From Schaalia odontolytica (GTDB lineage Bacteria > Actinomycetota > Actinomycetes > Actinomycetales > Actinomycetaceae), in the NCBI RefSeq assembly GCF_024584435.1, contig NZ_CP102197.1, forward strand, positions 1,860,001 through 1,924,000: 64,000 bases of DNA, read 5' to 3'. Made by a program: the position numbers and the translations under genes. Of this stretch, positions 21,677 through 30,153 are shown piece by piece; positions within the stretch are counted from its first letter, which is position 1, and each line of letters starts with the position of its first letter. Below the pieces are notes generated by a model. That model was not told the DNA's origin. It saw nothing but the letters and a program-made list of their open reading frames with translations, and ran no database searches.

Positions 21677-22333
21677 TCAGTGCCCGGCCAACCCATAGCG
21701 CACCCAGCGACGCTGACCCGTGGACGTCACCAGGCCTCGCGACACAAGATCGCGCAGATCCGAGCGCGCCTCCTCGGCCGTGACCCCGAAGTGGTCCCGA
21801 TACTCGCTGTTGTTCCACGTGCGGCCGTGACGCATCTCGACGAGCGCCTCCTTCTGGCGCCGATTCAGGCCAGCCGTCGCCTCGCGGCTAAGCCCGCCGA
21901 GCCACGCCAGGTCCCCGTCGGGAATGAGCGCCGAGTTCGGGAAACGGACCGTGAACGACACGCCGTTGTCGTAGAAACGCGGCTCCGCCATTCCCGCCTC
22001 GCGCAGGGACCGGCGCACCTCCCTGATCCCGGTACCCATGGCCTCGATCACGCGCCCACTGCGACCATGAACGTTCCGGCAGATTCCATAGAGCCGCTCA
22101 TTCACCGCGGGATGATCGCCAGAACCGAGCCGATCAACCGTGATCCCCCACAGGCCACCGGGATTCGTCAGGCGAAACCCGTCACGGGTGATCCTCAGAT
22201 CAATGCCTTTTCCGCGCGAGGCCTCGGAAAGATCACGGTGAACCAGCGCCTACAGGCAGGCAACCGACAACTCCCCGCTCTGGCGATCCGCAACGACGCC
22301 CGTGAAGTAGAGGATCGTTCATCACCGTCATTG
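21677..22333 (-). pseudogene. Truncated AlbA/HATPase_c_4-type regulator with an in-frame TAG
   Basis: The C-terminal part is intact: VNERLYGICRN, AMGTGIREVRRSLREAGMAEPRFYDNGVSFTVRF (HATPase_c_4-type) and a winged helix (LNRRQKEALVEMR...YRDHFGVTAEEARSDLRDLVSRGLV). Upstream in the same frame lie ALVHRDLSEASRGKGIDLRI and LTNPGGLWGITV, preceded by TAG near 22,247 (a CAG-to-TAG change would explain it). The N-terminal AlbA_2 DNA-binding domain is missing. Its relatives act as transcriptional regulators. Confidence 0.6.
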
Positions 22334-22482
22334 ACGAGACGTGGGGTCGTTGTACGAACAGATGAGAGTTATCACGTAACCAAATCCGTATCAAGATCCT
22401 GAAGAGAACTGCCGCACACCGCCTCCACGTCGGCTCTCCAGAGCCTGACGGCGCTGAGAGGCTCAGGCTCTCCATCCGCATT

Positions 22483-22602
22483 CATAGATCCATTTCTATC
22501 TCATAGACCCCCGTTTCTATGTCATAGAAACCCATTCAAGGCTCATAGACCCCTCGATCGGCACCATATGAGCTCATAGAAGGGGTCTATAGCGTCATAG
22601 AA
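22483..22602. repeat. Six TCATAGA repeats at about 21-bp spacing
   Basis: TCATAGA occurs at 22483, 22502, 22523, 22544, 22575 and 22596, so the intervals are 19, 21, 21, 31 and 21 bp, close to 2, 2, 2, 3 and 2 helical turns. Inverted TCTAT half-sites precede three of them (22496, 22517, 22587), and TCTATGTCATAGA at 22517-22529 is an almost perfect palindrome. All sites therefore face the same side of the helix. The array lies directly upstream of the truncated regulator gene. It may be a cooperative operator or a replication-type iteron array. Confidence 0.75.
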
Positions 22603-22712
22603 CGCCTCGGAGAGCATAGGGTCCGGGCCAGGGCCGACGCATGCACGCGCCGCAGCAACCCGCACACCACCCATCGCACCGTACAGCCACCCACGCGCGG
22701 CCATCACTCGGA

Positions 22713-22728
22713 TGTTTCACGTGAAACA
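22713..22728. promoter_or_regulatory. parS: parS site 1
   Basis: Perfect 16-bp palindrome TGTTTCACGTGAAACA, the ParB binding site. It lies about 19 kb from dnaA, in the gap between the metal permease gene and the TCATAGA array. Confidence 0.9.
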
Positions 22729-22791
22729 ATCCAGCGACCGGCCGCCGACAACACGTCGAGCGGCTCCGCCCACAGCCTCGAATACACGGCC

Positions 22792-23712
22792 TCACCCCCG
22801 CCTCTCGCGCAGGCTCCGCGCGAGGAGGCCGTGCCTCGGCGCGAAGACCCACGCGAGCACGAAGCACGCGGTCAGCACCAGGACGATCGTGGCTCCCGTG
22901 GGCACGTCCAGCGCCCACGACAGGTACAGGCCCACCAGGCCCCCCGCCGCACCCAGGGTGGGCGAGAGGATCATCATGGTGCCCAGGCGGTCGCACAGCA
23001 GCCGCGCGGTGGCAGCGGGGGTTACCAGCAGCGCCAGCACGAGCACGTTGCCGATCGTCTGCACCGAAATCACGACCGCCAGGGCGACGGCGACATACAG
23101 GGACAGATCAGCGGCAAGCACGTGCACGCCCGCCGCCCGGGCGCTCTCGCGGTCCAGGGTCACCGCGACGATGGGCCGGTGCGCCAGGAAGAGCATGAGC
23201 AACACGAACAACGCGCCGCCCAGCACCACGGGCACATCCGACGCTGGAATACCCGTAATCGACCCAAAGAGGAAGTCCTGCAGGCTCCCCGCGTACCCGG
23301 GGGCACGCGCGATGATCGCGACGCCGAGCGCGAAGGCACCCACGAAGAGCACGCCGATCACCGAGTCCTCCTTGAGCCTCCGGTTTTGGGCGAGCAGTGC
23401 CACTAACACGGCGGTCACGACGCCCGCGAGCGCCCCGCCGAGCACCAGGGACCCGCCGCACACGAAGGCGATCGCCAGGCCGGGGAACACGGAGTGCGCG
23501 ACGGCGTCGCCGATGAAGGCCATGCCTCGCAGGACGACGTGCACGCCGACGCTGCCGCACACGAGGGCGGCGACAACGGCGACGAGGAGGGCGCGCGGCA
23601 GAAACGCGAGCGCCGGGTTCATCAGGTCGCGAAGGAAGTCCAGGGGGCTCAGGAAGTCGGTGGCCGGGGCGAGAGCCAGGCCGCGGCCCGCCGCGTGAAT
23701 GACCGGGTTCAT
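22792..23712 (-). CDS. Metal ABC transporter permease (anchored-repeat type)
   Basis: The protein has 306 aa and starts at ATG 23712, overlapping the ATPase stop as ATGA. The ABC-3 family is seen from LLVAVVAALVCGSVGVHVVLRGMAFIGDAVAHSVFPGLAIAF onward, with eight to nine TM helices, and from the coupling loop GDAVAHSVFPG. The family imports Zn or Mn. The following helices (VLVALLAQNRRLKEDSVIGVLFVGAFALGV, AVALAVVISVQTIGNVLVLALLVTPAA) are typical. It is the last gene of the leftward metal operon. Confidence 0.9.
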   Translation of the reverse strand: MNPVIHAAGRGLALAPATDFLSPLDFLRDLMNPALAFLPRALLVAVVAALVCGSVGVHVVLRGMAFIGDAVAHSVFPGLAIAFVCGGSLVLGGALAGVVTAVLVALLAQNRRLKEDSVIGVLFVGAFALGVAIIARAPGYAGSLQDFLFGSITGIPASDVPVVLGGALFVLLMLFLAHRPIVAVTLDRESARAAGVHVLAADLSLYVAVALAVVISVQTIGNVLVLALLVTPAATARLLCDRLGTMMILSPTLGAAGGLVGLYLSWALDVPTGATIVLVLTACFVLAWVFAPRHGLLARSLRERRG

Positions 23713-24428
23713 GCGCGCACTCCTAGGGCGTCGAGGATCGGGTTGTCGGGGCGCACGTCGAAGGCGCGGATCCACGGGTCGGCGTCGGCCAGGTCGGTGG
23801 GGGTGCCCGAGGCGACGATGGTGCGGCGCAGCAAATACAGGCGGTCGCAGCCGGCGCGCGCGCCGATCAGGTCGTGCGTGGTCATGAGCAGGGCTCTCCC
23901 CCCGTCCGCGAGCGCGCGGAACAGGTCCATGAGCATCTCCTGCGTCGGCATGTCCAGGCCGGTGAAGGGCTCATCGAGGAGCAGCACCGCGGGGCGGATC
24001 GCGAGCGCCCGGGCGACCAGCACGCGCTGGCGCTGCCCGCCGGAGAGCTCGCCGATGGGTCGCTTCGCGAGGTCGCGCATGCCGACGAGGCCCAGGGCCT
24101 CCTCGACCGCCCGGAAGTGCGGGGTCCGCGCGCGCCCGAGCAGCCCGCGCCGCACGGTGATGGCCTGCAGGACGGCGTCGCGCACGCTGATCGGGAAGTC
24201 CCACGCGAACTCGTGGCGCTGCGGCACGTAGCCGATCGCGCCGTCGGTCTCGACGCTGCCGGTGGAGGGGATCAGCCCCAGGATCGAGCGGATCAGGGTG
24301 GTCTTGCCCGCGCCGTTGGGGCCGATGAGACCGACGAGCTCCCCGGCGCCGACCTCCAGGTCGACGCCCTCAAGGACGGCGCGTCCACCGAGGCGCGCGC
24401 CCAGGCCGGCGACGCGCAGCTGGCTCAC
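23709..24428 (-). CDS. Metal ABC transporter ATP-binding protein
   Basis: The protein has 239 aa and a GTG start overlapping the upstream stop (GTGA). Walker A is GPNGAGKTTL, the signature is LSGGQRQRVLVARAL, and Walker B is VLLLDEPFTGLD, with the H-loop in TTHD. It energises the permease encoded next. A Q-loop (GYVPQRHE) is present. Size and motifs match the ATPase of zinc/manganese systems. Confidence 0.95.
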   Translation of the reverse strand: MSQLRVAGLGARLGGRAVLEGVDLEVGAGELVGLIGPNGAGKTTLIRSILGLIPSTGSVETDGAIGYVPQRHEFAWDFPISVRDAVLQAITVRRGLLGRARTPHFRAVEEALGLVGMRDLAKRPIGELSGGQRQRVLVARALAIRPAVLLLDEPFTGLDMPTQEMLMDLFRALADGGRALLMTTHDLIGARAGCDRLYLLRRTIVASGTPTDLADADPWIRAFDVRPDNPILDALGVRA

Positions 24429-25519
24429 TGCTCCCCTCCCCCGTTGCCGAGTCCGGAGCCCTCACCGCTCTCGCCCGCGCCCGAATCGCCGCGCCGGGAG
24501 GCGGGCAGGGGCGCGAGGAGGGACGCGGAGTCGGCCTCGGCGATGGCGGCGGCCTGCTCGGCGCGGCTGCGGCGGGCGCGAGCAACGACGAGCGCGCCGA
24601 TGACGAGCACGGAGAGGAGGGCGACGGCGACGATGACGAGGAACGCCCAGTCGGGCAGGCCTCCCTCGGATGCGCCGGAGGTGGCACCCTGGTCGCCGGA
24701 GCGCTGGGCGTTGGGAGCGCCGGAGGCGGAGCCCTGGGACGCGGACGCGGAGGGCGCATCGGAGGCGGCGGGGGCGGCTTTGGCGAGGGCCTCGGACGCG
24801 GAGGCGGAGTCGCCGACGGCGAAGCGCAGGGTCGTGGTGGCGCTGACGGCCTCGCCGGAGGTGGTGGTGCCGGAGAAGGTGACGGTCGCGGCGTAGACGC
24901 CGGGGGCGGAGAACGCCCAGTTGGCGTGCACGTGGGTGCCGGAGTCGATCCACACGTCGCCGGGGGCCGCGCCGGAGTCGGCAAGCAGCAGGGGCTTGCC
25001 GAAGGTGCCGGACTGGAGGAAGAGCCAGGCGCGGCCGGGCCCGGAGACGGGGCCCACCCGCATGGTGAGCCCGCGGTCGATGGTGGCGGTGACGGCGGGG
25101 TCCTGCGTGTTCCAGCCGAGCCACACGACGCCGGGGTTCTGGGTCTGGGGGATGACGTGCACGGGCTTGCCGACCACGTCGGACAGGAACGGGTAGTCGG
25201 CGGAGTCGGGCGCGGTCATGATGGCCGCATCGCTGACGCGCAGAACGGTCTGGTTGGGGTCGCGCCACACGGCGCCGCCCTCGGCGTCGTGGCGCAGGCC
25301 GGCCCGCCACTGCCCGTCGATGAGGCGCGGGCCGAGGTCGACGTGTCCGACGCTGATCTCGCTGGCTTCGCTGGACCATGCCTCGTGAGCGGCGACGCTC
25401 TGGGCCAGGTCGGGGTCGGGACTCGGGTCAGCGAAGGAAGAGGGCGCCCCCACGATGACAAGCAGCATGGATGCGAGCAGCGCGAAAACCGGCACGCCGA
25501 GACGGGGGAATAACGACAT
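24425..25519 (-). CDS. Anchored-repeat (choice-of-anchor M) surface protein of the metal transporter
   Basis: The protein has 364 aa. ATG at 25519 was chosen because a signal peptide (VPVFALLASMLLVIVGAPSSFA) follows it at once; the open frame extends 99 codons upstream into an intergenic repeat. The body has the anchored-repeat features VGHVDLGPRLIDGQWRAGLRHD, PQTQNPGVVWLGWNTQ and THVHANWAFSAPGVYAATVTFSG. After an Ala/Ser linker it ends in a TM helix (WAFLVIVAVALLSVLVIGALVVARARR) with a cytoplasmic tail. Such repeats accompany actinobacterial metal transporters and are thought to hand over metal at the cell surface. Confidence 0.85.
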   Translation of the reverse strand: MSLFPRLGVPVFALLASMLLVIVGAPSSFADPSPDPDLAQSVAAHEAWSSEASEISVGHVDLGPRLIDGQWRAGLRHDAEGGAVWRDPNQTVLRVSDAAIMTAPDSADYPFLSDVVGKPVHVIPQTQNPGVVWLGWNTQDPAVTATIDRGLTMRVGPVSGPGRAWLFLQSGTFGKPLLLADSGAAPGDVWIDSGTHVHANWAFSAPGVYAATVTFSGTTTSGEAVSATTTLRFAVGDSASASEALAKAAPAASDAPSASASQGSASGAPNAQRSGDQGATSGASEGGLPDWAFLVIVAVALLSVLVIGALVVARARRSRAEQAAAIAEADSASLLAPLPASRRGDSGAGESGEGSGLGNGGGEQ

Positions 25520-25655
25520 TAGAGCTTCGACACGCCGACGACACGCCGTACGGATGCTTCTAATGACGCAATTCCCCCCGTCGGCGGCGGGGCCTGGCCG
25601 CGCCTCAACACACGACGCCCACCCGCTGCGACCCGTGGGCGGCGGCGGGGCCTGG

Positions 25656-25718
25656 CCGGGCTTCGAGATCGACCACTCCGAGCCGACAGGCTCGCGTGTG
25701 GCGATCTCGCGGGCGGGC
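25656..25718. repeat. Structured intergenic repeat, copy A
   Basis: A nested palindrome: outer arms CGAGATCG (25664-25671) and CGATCTCG (25702-25709), inner stem CGAGCC/GGCTCG with loop GACA. A second copy at 53109-53171 is in the opposite orientation and keeps both stems while the inner loop differs. It lies in the gap between the binding-protein gene and the second anchored-repeat gene of the operon. A GC-rich 18-mer (GGCGGCGGGGCCTGGCCG) just before it occurs twice, near 25,580 and 25,640. Confidence 0.7.
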
Positions 25719-25812
25719 CGCCGCTCACGGGACACCACGAAAGCGGGCGGGCGGGCCGCCGCCCCCGGGGCGAAGAGCCGGCGGCCGACAGAGGACATGG
25801 ACGAGAAGAATT

Positions 25813-27498
25813 TCATGGCATCTCCTTGCCGCCCAGGCAGCGTGCCAGTGAGCGGGCGTTGTGTTGCATCATGTCGATGTAGGTGGGTGCTTGGTCGTCG
25901 AGAGTGTCGCCGTACAGGGGGCAGATGTCCACGCCCGCGTCGGTGGCGGCGGTGCGCAGGGTGGATCGGGTGCGCGCCAGGTTGGGTTCGAGGAACACGG
26001 CGGGGATGTGCGCGTCCGCGAGGGTGGCCTGGAGCTTGATCCGGTCGGCGACGGAGGGTTCGACGCTGGGGTTGGGGGCGACGAAGCCGGCGACGGTGAG
26101 GCCGTAGGCGTTAGCCAGGTACCCGTAGGCGTCGTTCGTGGTGACGAGCTTGCGTGACTCCTGGGGGATGGTGGCGATCGTGGAGGCCACGTAGGCGTCG
26201 AGCTCGTCGAGGCGCGCCAGGTAGGCGGCGGCGTTGGCGCGGTAGGTGGCCTCGCCGCCCGGGTCGACGCGGGTGAGGGAGTCGCGGATGACCTTCACGT
26301 AGGCCTGCGCGTTGTGGACGTCGTGCCACAGGTGGGGGTCGATGTCGCCGTGCACGTGCTTGCCGAGGACCGCCTGGGGCAGCATGTAGACGCTGGCGCC
26401 CGCGTCCCCGATGAAGCGGAATGAGGCCTGCCCGGGGATGGTGGTGAGGGCTCGGGTGGGCACCTCGATGATGGCGCGGTCGAGGTCGGTGCACTCCATG
26501 GTGGAGGCACCGATCGCGCCCGCCCCGGATGCTCCCTGGCAGGGTGCCGAGGCCTCGTCCCCGCTGAGCGCGCCCGCGTCGGAGGCGAGCTCGATGCGCT
26601 TGGTGGCCAGGTTGACGGTGACGTCTGCGTGTCCGCCGCGCAGGATGCGTCGGCCTTCAGCGGCGGCGATCTCCTCGGGCGGGGTTCCCACGGCGAACAC
26701 GGCGGTTCCTTCCCCAACGGGGGTGGGGGGCGCGCCGGGCGTGGTGCGCAGGTTCGCGCGGAAGTGGACGCGGTAGACGCCGGGGGCTGTGAACGCCCAG
26801 CTCATGTGCTGGTGGGCGTCGGCGGGCAGGTGCGCGGTGTCAGCCTCGTATCCGCTGGCGGCGTCGAAGCCGTCGGAGGACGCGAAGGCGACCTCGGGCT
26901 GCCCGAAGGAGGTGGTGAGGTAGGCGGAGGCCGCCCCGGGTCCCTCAACGGCGGTGGTCGTCAGGTCGATCTGGGAGGCTCGGGTGGCGCCCAGGTCGGT
27001 GCCGTCGCCCCAGACGCGCATGCCGAGCCACGGGGTGTCGAGGGAGCGGTCTTCGACGAGGGGGAGGATGGTCGCGCCGTTCTTGGCGGCCTCCTCGGCC
27101 ACGGAGACGGAGTCCGTGCCTGCGGGCAGGTTGGAGTCGAGGGCGCGGATGAGGGCGTGTTCCTCGAGCATGAGGTAGTTGGAGAAGGCGACGTCCGCGT
27201 AGGCGACGTCGCGGATGGTGCGCAGGGAGGGTTCCCACGAGTGCGGGTCTGCCCCGTTTGGCACCATCTGGGTGACGTGGGCGCGCTCGCCTGCGACGCT
27301 TCGCACGAGGTCGGCGAGGATGCCGGTCGTGGCGACGACGCGCAGCTGTCCGTCGTCGGCCGGCTGGGGTGCGGGCGCGCATCCTGCCAGGGCCGTCGCG
27401 AGGGCGAGCGTCGCGGCGGCGCAGCACCCACTCCCCCGCCACCCACGGGTGGGGCGGCGGGGGACGGTGGTGTGCGGGCCTCGTTGGTGGGAGGTCAC
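25813..27498 (-). CDS. Zinc/manganese-binding lipoprotein with an inserted anchored-repeat domain
   Basis: The protein has 561 aa. GTG at 27498 overlaps the upstream stop as GTGA. A lipobox LAGC ends the signal peptide. The ZnuA-like first lobe is seen as VVATTGILADLVRSVAGERAHVTQMVPNGADPHSWEPS. At about residue 115 a surface-repeat domain is inserted (PWLGMRVWGDG..., HQHMSWAFTAPGVYRVHF). The second lobe resumes at HGDIDPHLWHDVHNAQAYVKVIRDSL and runs to the C-terminus. Metal-ligand candidates are His of GADPHSW, DPHLWHD and later Asp/Glu. The split arrangement is the hallmark of the anchored-repeat ABC transporter binding protein. Confidence 0.85.
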   Translation of the reverse strand: MTSHQRGPHTTVPRRPTRGWRGSGCCAAATLALATALAGCAPAPQPADDGQLRVVATTGILADLVRSVAGERAHVTQMVPNGADPHSWEPSLRTIRDVAYADVAFSNYLMLEEHALIRALDSNLPAGTDSVSVAEEAAKNGATILPLVEDRSLDTPWLGMRVWGDGTDLGATRASQIDLTTTAVEGPGAASAYLTTSFGQPEVAFASSDGFDAASGYEADTAHLPADAHQHMSWAFTAPGVYRVHFRANLRTTPGAPPTPVGEGTAVFAVGTPPEEIAAAEGRRILRGGHADVTVNLATKRIELASDAGALSGDEASAPCQGASGAGAIGASTMECTDLDRAIIEVPTRALTTIPGQASFRFIGDAGASVYMLPQAVLGKHVHGDIDPHLWHDVHNAQAYVKVIRDSLTRVDPGGEATYRANAAAYLARLDELDAYVASTIATIPQESRKLVTTNDAYGYLANAYGLTVAGFVAPNPSVEPSVADRIKLQATLADAHIPAVFLEPNLARTRSTLRTAATDAGVDICPLYGDTLDDQAPTYIDMMQHNARSLARCLGGKEMP

Positions 27499-29488
27499 GA
27501 CTGTGCGCGCAGGTTGCGGCGGCGTCCGAGGGCGCCCACCCACACGCAGGCCGCGCCCGTGAGGGCCCACGTGAGCGAGACGACGGTCAGGGGGATGGTG
27601 TCGGCGCCGGTGGTGGCCAGGGACAGGTCGCAGTCCTTGCCCGAGGCGGTGCGGCCGACGACCTGGGAGACCATGGGTCGCCCGTTCGGTCCCAGCGCGC
27701 CGGTGGCGGTGAGTTCCCCGCCGCTGCCGAAGCCGCTGCCGGCCAGCGCCTCGCCGTTGGGGGTGACGCGCATGGAGATCGTGAGGGTGTAGGTGCCGGG
27801 CGCGTGAACACCCAGTTCTGGTGGGCGTGGGTGTTGGCGCCGAGCGTGTAGGCGCTGCCGGGGCCGTCGAAGACGTGCTCGCCGACGCCCGATCCGAGGG
27901 CTCCCGCGTTGAAGACGGCGACGCGGCCGGGGCCTTCGACGGCGTCGAGGGTGAATTGGACGCCCCCGGTGGTGCCACTAACGATCTCTTCGCGCTGGGA
28001 GTTCAGGCCCAACCAGGGCACGCCCGCGATCTGGGTGGAGGGGATGAGCCAGACGCTCGAGCCCGCGGAGGCGACGAAGCTGAGGTCGGCGGGCGCGGTG
28101 ATGCGGGCGGCGTCACCCAGGGCGAAGGTCAGGGAGGTGGGGTCAACCCACTGGGCGGGCTGGGAGCGGTCGTCCTTGATGCGGGCGACGAGGGTTCCGT
28201 TCTCGATGGCAGGCCCCAGGTCAAAGTGTCCGTCGGTCGCGTTGCCGCTCGCGCCGTCGCCGACGCTCACGGTCAGCGTGGTGCGCGCGGTGTTGGCGGG
28301 TGCCTTGTTCGAGGCGAGGGTGGCCGCCTCTGCCTCGGTGGCCTCGCGGGTGACGCGGGTGGCGACGCAGCGGTCGGTGGCCCCCGCGCCCCCGCTCGTC
28401 TTGGCCGGTGCGGCGCCTCGACCGTTGGCGGTCCCGCCCGCTCCGCTTCCCGAGGTCGTGGTCGGGTTGGTGCCGCCGGCCTCCGGGGTGCTCGGCGCGT
28501 GGGCCGGGGGCTGCTGCGCGGCCTGGCCTGTGCCGCCCTGTTGCGCGTCGGGGGTGGAGGGGGCGGAGTTTCCGGGTGGCTCAGCCGTGGGGGGCTGGGA
28601 GCCTTGTGCGACGCACGAGGCTTCGTCGGCCACGTCGATGGTGTAGGTGCGTGCGGCGCTCTGGACGGGTACTCCGGTGGCGCCCTTGGGCCAGGCGGTG
28701 GCCTGGACGGTGAGGACGTAGCGTCCGGCGCGGGTGAAGAGCCAGTTGACGTGCTTGTGGGCGGGGTACGCCTGGTCGATGTCGTCGCCGGTAGGGGCGA
28801 GGTCGTAGTCGTAGCTGCCGTCGGCGGTGACCGCCTGGGCGGCCCCCGTCAGGCCGGAGGTGAAGGCGTAGATGCGGCCGTCGGCGGGTCCGGAGTAGGT
28901 GACGTGGAAGCGTGCCGCGTCGTAGCCTCCGGCCGTGATGCCCAGGGTGTCCCACCCGGGCCACAGGACCGTGGCCTGGTTGTCGCCGGACTGTCCGAGC
29001 AGGTAGGCGGCGGTGGGCGCGCCGGTCGCCTGGCTGACGGATGCGGGGATCTGGGTGAGCGTGGATCCCTTGACGGCGAGGAGGGTCTTTTCGGGTTCGC
29101 GCAGCACTCCGGAGCCGGTGGCGTCCTCCTTGATGCGCAGGGTGAGGGCGCCGGACACGTCGGAGGTCAGGTCGAAGATGTCGGCGTGTCCGTGGTCGAG
29201 TGTCGCGGTGGTCCCCTGGGGGGCCGTGCGCATGGCGTCGCACGAGGTGATGGAGCCGGAGAGCGCTGCGGACGAGGCCGGGGCGCCTTCCTCGGTCGAG
29301 GCGTCGGCTTCGGCGGTGGTGGCGCTCGCGTCTGCGGCCGTCGCGTCGGTTGCGGCATCGGGGCCGGTTGTGGCCTCGTCGGCGGCCTGAGCGGCTGCGG
29401 GTACGAGGAACGACGTGGCCGCGAGGGCCATGGCGGCAAACGCCCGGGCCGCTCGGCGACCCGGGTTCCGCTGCTTCGTGGGGTTCAT
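27495..29488 (-). pseudogene. Anchored-repeat surface protein, two repeats, frameshift near the C-terminus
   Basis: The product would be about 664 aa. A signal peptide (AFAAMALAATSFLVPAAAQA) is followed by a first repeat with LDHGHADIFDLTSD, LWPGWDTLG and HKHVNWLFTRAGRYVLTVQ, a Pro/Gly/Thr-rich linker, and a second repeat with DGHFDLGPAIENG, IAGVPWLGLNSQ and HAHQNWVFT. Near 27,803 one C is missing (or one base deleted): the expected PGTYTLTISMRVTPNGEALAGSGF lies in the adjacent frame, and its C-terminal TM (IPLTVVSLTWALTGAACVWVGAL) ends at 27495 overlapping the next gene. The lesion would remove the membrane anchor. It may be an assembly error, because the rest is intact. Confidence 0.75.
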
Positions 29489-29525
29489 GGAACTGGTCCT
29501 CTAGGTGCGTAGCACAAGACTATTG

Positions 29526-29544
29526 AATGAGAATCGTTATCATT
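29526..29544. promoter_or_regulatory. Fur/Zur-type operator of the metal-uptake operon
   Basis: AATGAGAATCGTTATCATT is a near-perfect inverted repeat (AATGA/TCATT arms) of the kind bound by Fur-family repressors. It lies 38-56 bp upstream of the first gene of the operon. With a ZnuA-type binding protein downstream, Zur is the more likely regulator than Fur. Confidence 0.75.
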
Positions 29545-29712
29545 CTATGCCTGCTAGCCTTGTGCTGCAAAGTCCTAGCCCCGCCGGGCTCACCGGGGGC
29601 GTCGGAGTAGCCGGGAGCGCGACGGCGGACACCCTCGCCGGTTCCTCGTGCGACGCATCTTACTGTCCGTACGGTTGATTACGACCCGGTCGGAAGAATA
29701 GGCTATAACATC

Positions 29713-29757
29713 AAGCGCCTGACACAGCTGCCAAGCTCGTCGGGCGCTTTTCTTGTT
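29713..29757 (+). terminator. Terminator-like hairpin with T-rich tail
   Basis: AAGCGCC (29713) pairs with GGCGCTT (29743), and the stem is followed by TTCTTGTTT. It lies between the divergent metal operon and a small ORF, and it may attenuate the latter or end a short transcript. Confidence 0.45.
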
Positions 29758-29885
29758 TGGAACACGCAGGGTCGCGCCGACGCGATCCGCGGCGGCACAC
29801 TCCACGTTCGAGATACGCCGGGCGATCCCCGGCCTCGTCAAACAGGGATACAACCCACGAATACGATCCCACGAGGAGGTCACTC

Positions 29886-29984
29886 ATGTTCTCTACCATC
29901 GACGTCATGGTTGCCCAGGCCCACATCGACCAGCTCAACGAGCTCGCCGACGCCAAGCGTTCGCGCAAGGCCGATCGCCACTGA
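29886..29984 (+). CDS. Small ORF, 32 aa
   Basis: MFSTIDVMVAQAHIDQLNEL followed by a basic tail (ADAKRSRKADRH) starts 6 nt after a strong GAGGAGG and is followed by a hairpin at 30018-30045. The protein has an amphipathic helix and no cysteines. I recognise no family. The strong ribosome-binding site and the terminator behind it support a real short gene. Confidence 0.5.
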   Translation: MFSTIDVMVAQAHIDQLNELADAKRSRKADRH

Positions 29985-30017
29985 GCGATCCTCCGGCCGC
30001 GCCGGAGCAGCACACCG

Positions 30018-30045
30018 GTCCGCAGACCCCCACGGGGCTGCGGAC
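30018..30045 (+). terminator. Terminator hairpin after the small ORF
   Basis: GTCCGCAG/CTGCGGAC forms a perfect 8-bp stem with a 12-nt loop, followed by TTCTTATT. Confidence 0.6.
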
Positions 30046-30153
30046 TTCTTATTGGTGTGCCCGCCCGCTTGGCGCTCCGGTTTCCTCTCCCCTACCACTC
30101 ACTCACGGCTCAAGCGGCCATCGTCTCTCATGCCCAACGGATTCCACAGCCGC

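Noticed and set aside
22483..22602. TCATAGA array as a CRISPR
   Set aside because: The repeats are only 7 bp, the spacers are 12-24 bp and not constant, and no cas gene is present.
22712..23698. Frames starting MFHVKQ (also at 31560, 34204, 36441)
   Set aside because: They start inside parS palindromes, whose sequence happens to encode this peptide; the rest is shadow or intergenic.
24425..25816. 463-aa version of the second anchored-repeat protein
   Set aside because: The first 99 codons run through the intergenic repeat and have no protein character; a signal peptide begins at codon 100.
27821..29512. 563-codon plus-strand frame opposite the anchored-repeat protein
   Set aside because: Gly/Val/Arg-rich shadow of a GC-rich gene, without start signals or motifs.
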